A DNA stretch of 51,794 bases from Arsenophonus nasoniae DSM 15247 (GTDB lineage: Bacteria > Pseudomonadota > Gammaproteobacteria > Enterobacterales > Enterobacteriaceae): NCBI RefSeq assembly GCF_000429565.1, contig NZ_AUCC01000014.1, forward strand, positions 1-51,794. The letters are read 5' to 3'. A program made the position numbers and the translations under genes. Below the pieces are notes generated by a model. It had not been told where the DNA came from. It ran no database searches and saw nothing but the letters and a program-made list of their open reading frames with translations. Positions 49,166 to 51,794 of the stretch are shown here, piece after piece; the first letter of the stretch is position 1, and every line of letters begins with the position of its first letter.

Positions 49166-50911
49166 ATGGCGACCAACTCTCGAAACTATCGTGAAAAAGT
49201 CTCCCAAATGATAAGCTGGGGACACTGGTTTACGTTATTTAATATAGTACTCAGTTTAGTATTAAGTAGCCGATATCTGTTTGTTTTTGATTGGCCGAAT
49301 ACGTTATTCGGCCGTATTTATGCTATTGTTAGTTGGCTTGGGCATTTTAGCTTTGTTATTTTTGCCTGCTATCTTTTAATTATCTTTCCTATCACGTTCA
49401 TTATCGGTTCACAGCGACTATTAAGATTTCTATACACCATTCTTAGCACAACCTTACTGACTTTTCTCATTTTTGATATCACTTTTTTTTCGCGCTATAA
49501 CCTACATTTAACGCCATTACTATGGGAATTATTAATAAATCCTAAAAACGGCGAAATGGCACGAGAATGGCAACTGATGTTTATTTGTGTGCCCATCATT
49601 TTCTTAATTGAGATGTTATTTGCTACCTGGAGTTGGCAAAAATTACGTAGCCTAAACCGTCAACGATTCACAAAACCCTTGGTAGGTATCTTCATCACGG
49701 CATTTATTGCTTCACATTTAATGTATATTTGGGCTGATGCAAATTTTTATCGTCCAATAACTATGCAACGAGCGAACTATCCGCTATCTCATCCAATGAC
49801 AGCGCGAAAATTTCTTGAACGTTACGGTTATCTCGATCAAGCGGAATATCAACGCAAAATACAACAAGAAGGCAATCCTTCAGCACTGTCTATTGAATAT
49901 CCACTTAAACCACTTAGCTACCAAAAACAAACACCAAAGTATAATTTATTGTTGCTTGTTGTTAATAACCTTAGCTATCAAGATACCATTGAAGGTATGC
50001 CAACATTAAATACTGTTAAAGCAAATAGTACCCAATTCAATCAGCATCTCAGTGCAGGTATTCAAAATCAATTTGCGCTATTTGGTCTATTCTATGGGTT
50101 ATCGCCTAGTTATTTGGATAGTATTCTTAATAGCAGAACACCCTCCGCTTTGATTGAAGCATTAAAATATCACAACTACCAATTTGGTCTGTTTTCATCA
50201 GATGGATTTAGCTCGCCACTTTTCCGTCATGCAATTCTGGCAGATTATTCATTACCCGAACATAGTGCAGGTAATGATTATCAAACCACCAACGAATGGG
50301 TTAAATGGCTAAGTAATATACAAAGTGATACCCGATGGTTCTCTTTTCTCAATATCAATGGCTTTGATAATCATAAGTCGCAAAGTGACAATAAAGTACA
50401 ATTAGATTATGAAATTGAACGTATTCTTGCTGCGTTAAAACAAAAAAATATGTTAAGCAATACGGTTATCGTCATTACGGCAAACCATAGTGGCAATACA
50501 GAAACAAATAAAACAACAAAATGGCTCACTAACGGTAAATTCAATCTTAAACAAATAAAGGTGCCTTTATGGGTATATTGGCCTAATACCCCACCACAAC
50601 AAATTAATAAGTTAACCAGTCATCAAGATATTATGACTACCTTAATGCAACGTTTACTTTATGTTGATAATTCACCGGAAGACTATTCTCAAGGTGAAGA
50701 TCTTTTCACCCCTAAACGTAACCAACCTTGGGTTTTATCAGGCGATGAACATGTATTGATTATGAATTATTCCAATAAAACCCTTTATCTACATCAAAAT
50801 GGAGAGGTTTATATCTTTGATGATCAAGGCAACAAAATAAAAGGTGAAAAACCTGATTTGACTCAGCTGCTAAGAGCTTTTGCCGAGTCTACCCGCTTCA
50901 ATATTAATTAA
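49166..50911 (+). CDS. yejM: LapC/PbgA (YejM), inner-membrane regulator of lipopolysaccharide synthesis
   Basis: 581 aa (586 in E. coli). Five hydrophobic helices lie in about residues 17-195, followed by a periplasmic sulfatase-like domain (NLLLLVVNNLSYQDTIEGMPTLN ... VIVITANHSGN). YejM senses lipopolysaccharide at the outer leaflet of the inner membrane and, through LapB, controls LpxC breakdown. It is collinear with E. coli YejM, and the hydrolase-type catalytic residues are likewise not obvious. It is essential in E. coli. tRNA-Pro follows after 75 bases. Confidence 0.94.
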   Translation: MATNSRNYREKVSQMISWGHWFTLFNIVLSLVLSSRYLFVFDWPNTLFGRIYAIVSWLGHFSFVIFACYLLIIFPITFIIGSQRLLRFLYTILSTTLLTFLIFDITFFSRYNLHLTPLLWELLINPKNGEMAREWQLMFICVPIIFLIEMLFATWSWQKLRSLNRQRFTKPLVGIFITAFIASHLMYIWADANFYRPITMQRANYPLSHPMTARKFLERYGYLDQAEYQRKIQQEGNPSALSIEYPLKPLSYQKQTPKYNLLLLVVNNLSYQDTIEGMPTLNTVKANSTQFNQHLSAGIQNQFALFGLFYGLSPSYLDSILNSRTPSALIEALKYHNYQFGLFSSDGFSSPLFRHAILADYSLPEHSAGNDYQTTNEWVKWLSNIQSDTRWFSFLNINGFDNHKSQSDNKVQLDYEIERILAALKQKNMLSNTVIVITANHSGNTETNKTTKWLTNGKFNLKQIKVPLWVYWPNTPPQQINKLTSHQDIMTTLMQRLLYVDNSPEDYSQGEDLFTPKRNQPWVLSGDEHVLIMNYSNKTLYLHQNGEVYIFDDQGNKIKGEKPDLTQLLRAFAESTRFNIN

Positions 50912-50944
50912 TGCTTAAAAATCAAGCAGTCGTAGCACTTGCTA

Positions 50945-50972
50945 TTGATTTTAACCAAAAAAACGGTAGTAT
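50945..50972 (+). promoter_or_regulatory. Promoter of tRNA-Pro
   Basis: TTGATT (50945-50950) and TAGTAT (50967-50972) are 16 bases apart. A GC-containing discriminator (AGCGAACC) follows, as is common for stable-RNA promoters, ending 13 bases before the mature tRNA. It overlaps the last yejM bases only slightly upstream. Confidence 0.6.
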
Positions 50973-50985
50973 AGCGAACCTGTAT

Positions 50986-51062
50986 CGGCATGTAGCGCAG
51001 CCTGGTAGCGCACCGTCATGGGGTGTCGGGGGTCGGAGGTTCAAATCCTCTCATGCCGACCA
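50986..51062 (+). tRNA. proL: tRNA-Pro, anticodon GGG
   Basis: A 77-base cloverleaf starting CGGCATGTAGCGCAGCC and ending CTCATGCCGACCA, with the CCA encoded. The acceptor stem CGGCATG pairs with CATGCCG, the anticodon loop is CATGGGGTG with GGG, and the T arm GGAGGTTCAAATCCTC is intact. It is nearly identical to E. coli proL, which also follows yejM. Confidence 0.98.
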
Positions 51063-51074
51063 GCTTTTACCAAG

Positions 51075-51104
51075 AAAACCAATTAGTTATGATTGGTTTT
51101 TTTG
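51075..51104 (+). terminator. Terminator of tRNA-Pro
   Basis: AAAACCAAT (51075-51083) and ATTGGTTTT (51092-51100) form a 9-bp stem with an 8-base loop followed by a run of Ts, 12 bases past the tRNA. Confidence 0.9.
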
Positions 51105-51197
51105 TGCCTCGAATTTGTAGGGGGAAAAACTAGGGAAAAAGGGGGGAAAAACCCCGCCAAAAAATGATAAAAAAAACACAATTTCTTAGACAATTTT

Positions 51198-51509
51198 ATG
51201 CAATCAAACTACTTTTTTATAAAGTGCTTGCTAGTCGTCATACTTATAAAAATTTTCTCTAAATATATTAAATATTCTTATTTATTTTGGGGTGTAACGC
51301 ACGAAAACACACTTAGAAAATCTGAGAGCTACTCGTTGCCGATATGGAAACAACAACAAAGGAACTGGTTTAAATACCCATTGACGAAAGAAGAAATCAT
51401 GCGCTATAGTTTACTTGCATCTACAAAATCAGATGTCGGGTTTCACAGCTCGTTTAAGAATCCACGACAAATGCACGCCGTGAGCGTGTTTTTTAATGTC
51501 GTAATCTAG
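51198..51509 (+). CDS. Hypothetical prophage ORF, Ash/Icd-like C-terminus
   Basis: 103 codons starting MQSNYFFIKCLLVVILIKIF, a hydrophobic N-terminus. The end, SLLASTKSDVGFHSSFKNPRQMHAVSVFFNVVI, resembles from memory the phage Ash and Icd-like (host division inhibitor-like) proteins that precede antirepressor genes. No good ribosome-binding site is visible, and the N-terminal part may not be native. Such ORFs often continue through the following RNA region; this one stops before it. Treat as tentative. Confidence 0.4.
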   Translation: MQSNYFFIKCLLVVILIKIFSKYIKYSYLFWGVTHENTLRKSESYSLPIWKQQQRNWFKYPLTKEEIMRYSLLASTKSDVGFHSSFKNPRQMHAVSVFFNVVI

Positions 51510-51520
51510 CCACAATTCAA

Positions 51521-51596
51521 TGGTGAGCTGGATAGGGCAGCTGAAAAGCTGGCCGTCTGATAATCGCGGTAGTTTCGAACCCTGTTCAGTTCACCA
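51521..51596 (+). ncRNA. Candidate C4-type antisense RNA of a prophage immunity region
   Basis: TGGTGAGCT (51521-51529) pairs with AGTTCACCA (51588-51596) over 9 bp with one G-T pair, closing a folded element. Inside it, CAGCT-GAAA-AGCTG (51538-51551) is a GNRA-capped hairpin. The element lies directly upstream of a Rha/antirepressor-type gene. This location and shape fit the C4 antisense RNAs that control antirepressor translation in P1-like phages. The flanking CCACC (51594-51598) can also pair with GGTGG (51620-51624). It is not a real tRNA: anticodon and T stems do not pair. Confidence 0.5.
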
Positions 51597-51654
51597 CCCA
51601 ACGAGATTCGAAACCTCTAGGTGGTGGTAAATTCAGATTATCAATGGAGGTCTT

Positions 51655-51794
51655 ATGACACTTCAATTATCCACTATCACCCCTAAAGTTACTATTCATA
51701 ATGGTAAAGCGATCACTACAACTGACGATGTAGCTCATTACTTTGGCAAACAACATCATCATGTTGTACAAAAAGTAGAATCGCTTGAATGCTC
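51655..51794 (+). CDS. Rha/antirepressor-family phage regulatory protein, N-terminal part
   Basis: The ATG at 51655 follows GGAGG (51646-51650). The visible 46 residues read MTLQLSTITPKVTIHNGKAI and then TTDDVAHYFGKQHHHVVQKVESLEC, the N-terminal signature of the Rha family (AVAEHFGKRHxxVLRxIE type) found in lambdoid and P4-like prophages, where Rha interferes with infection in some integration-host-factor-deficient hosts. The gene runs off the window. It marks a prophage adjoining proL. Confidence 0.8.
   Translation, partial: MTLQLSTITPKVTIHNGKAITTTDDVAHYFGKQHHHVVQKVESLEC

Noticed and set aside
50911..51120. 69-codon ORF across tRNA-Pro
   Set aside because: It reads through the tRNA and its terminator and has no coding features.
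51521..51600. tRNA-like sequence (GATAATC loop, TTCGAA) beside proL
   Set aside because: The outer stem pairs well, but the anticodon and T stems do not, so it is not a functional tRNA. I keep it as a C4-like RNA candidate.

Overview
The window is an AT-rich chromosomal segment of a gammaproteobacterium of the order Enterobacterales. Many proteins closely match Escherichia coli counterparts, and several blocks keep E. coli gene order. The AT-richness, scattered freshly broken genes, insertion sequence (IS) debris, a decayed toxin gene and loss of many genes that separate these neighbours in E. coli all fit a host-associated Morganellaceae lineage. Arsenophonus is my best guess; this is inference from gene content, not from a marker-gene comparison.

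Layout. (1) 1-2991: the end of an IS5-family-like element inserted into a large toxin-like pseudogene. That gene combines a YopT-type C58 cysteine protease domain with a C80 self-cleaving protease domain, and a frameshift and an in-frame stop also break it. (2) 3243-19234: a housekeeping block, mostly on the minus strand, running in transcription order rluC; yceD-rpmF-plsX-fabH-fabD-fabG-acpP-fabF; pabC-mltG-tmk-holB-tatD; hinT-lpoB-thiK-nagZ-ycfP. yceF lies divergently. It covers fatty-acid synthesis, folate precursor, septal glycan processing, dTMP kinase, a DNA polymerase III clamp-loader subunit and peptidoglycan recycling. (3) 19235-27600: rne with a long structured leader, an oxidoreductase pseudogene, tmaR, sbcB and the putrescine importer plaP, which is preceded by an overlapping upstream ORF. 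(4) 27896-33143: a four-gene iron-siderophore uptake operon with a Fur-like box; its receptor seems to lack part of the plug domain. (5) 33276-40430: lysP (with a 9-bp tandem repeat inside the gene), yeiE, pseudogene yeiH, nfo, a tryptophan-type permease and efpL/yeiP. (6) 40431-41785: a gene-poor AT-rich stretch with a fimbrial-like remnant. (7) 41786-51062: mepS (with TGA at the catalytic Cys codon), yejG, bcr, rsuA, radD, rplY, yejK, yejL, yejM and tRNA-Pro. From yejG on this is exactly the E. coli order. (8) 51105-51794: the edge of a prophage beside proL, with a candidate C4-type antisense RNA directly upstream of a Rha/antirepressor-type gene that runs off the window.

The most interesting observations are the opal codon exactly at the MepS catalytic cysteine, the IS-truncated C58-C80 toxin with a second degenerate C80 repeat, the in-frame (His-Asn-Trp)7 expansion in LysP, the plug deletion in the CirA-like receptor, the upstream ORF overlapping plaP and the C4-like RNA at the prophage edge. 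I found no CRISPR array and no convincing wholly new multi-gene system. Residue alignments to E. coli proteins are from memory, not from a database search.
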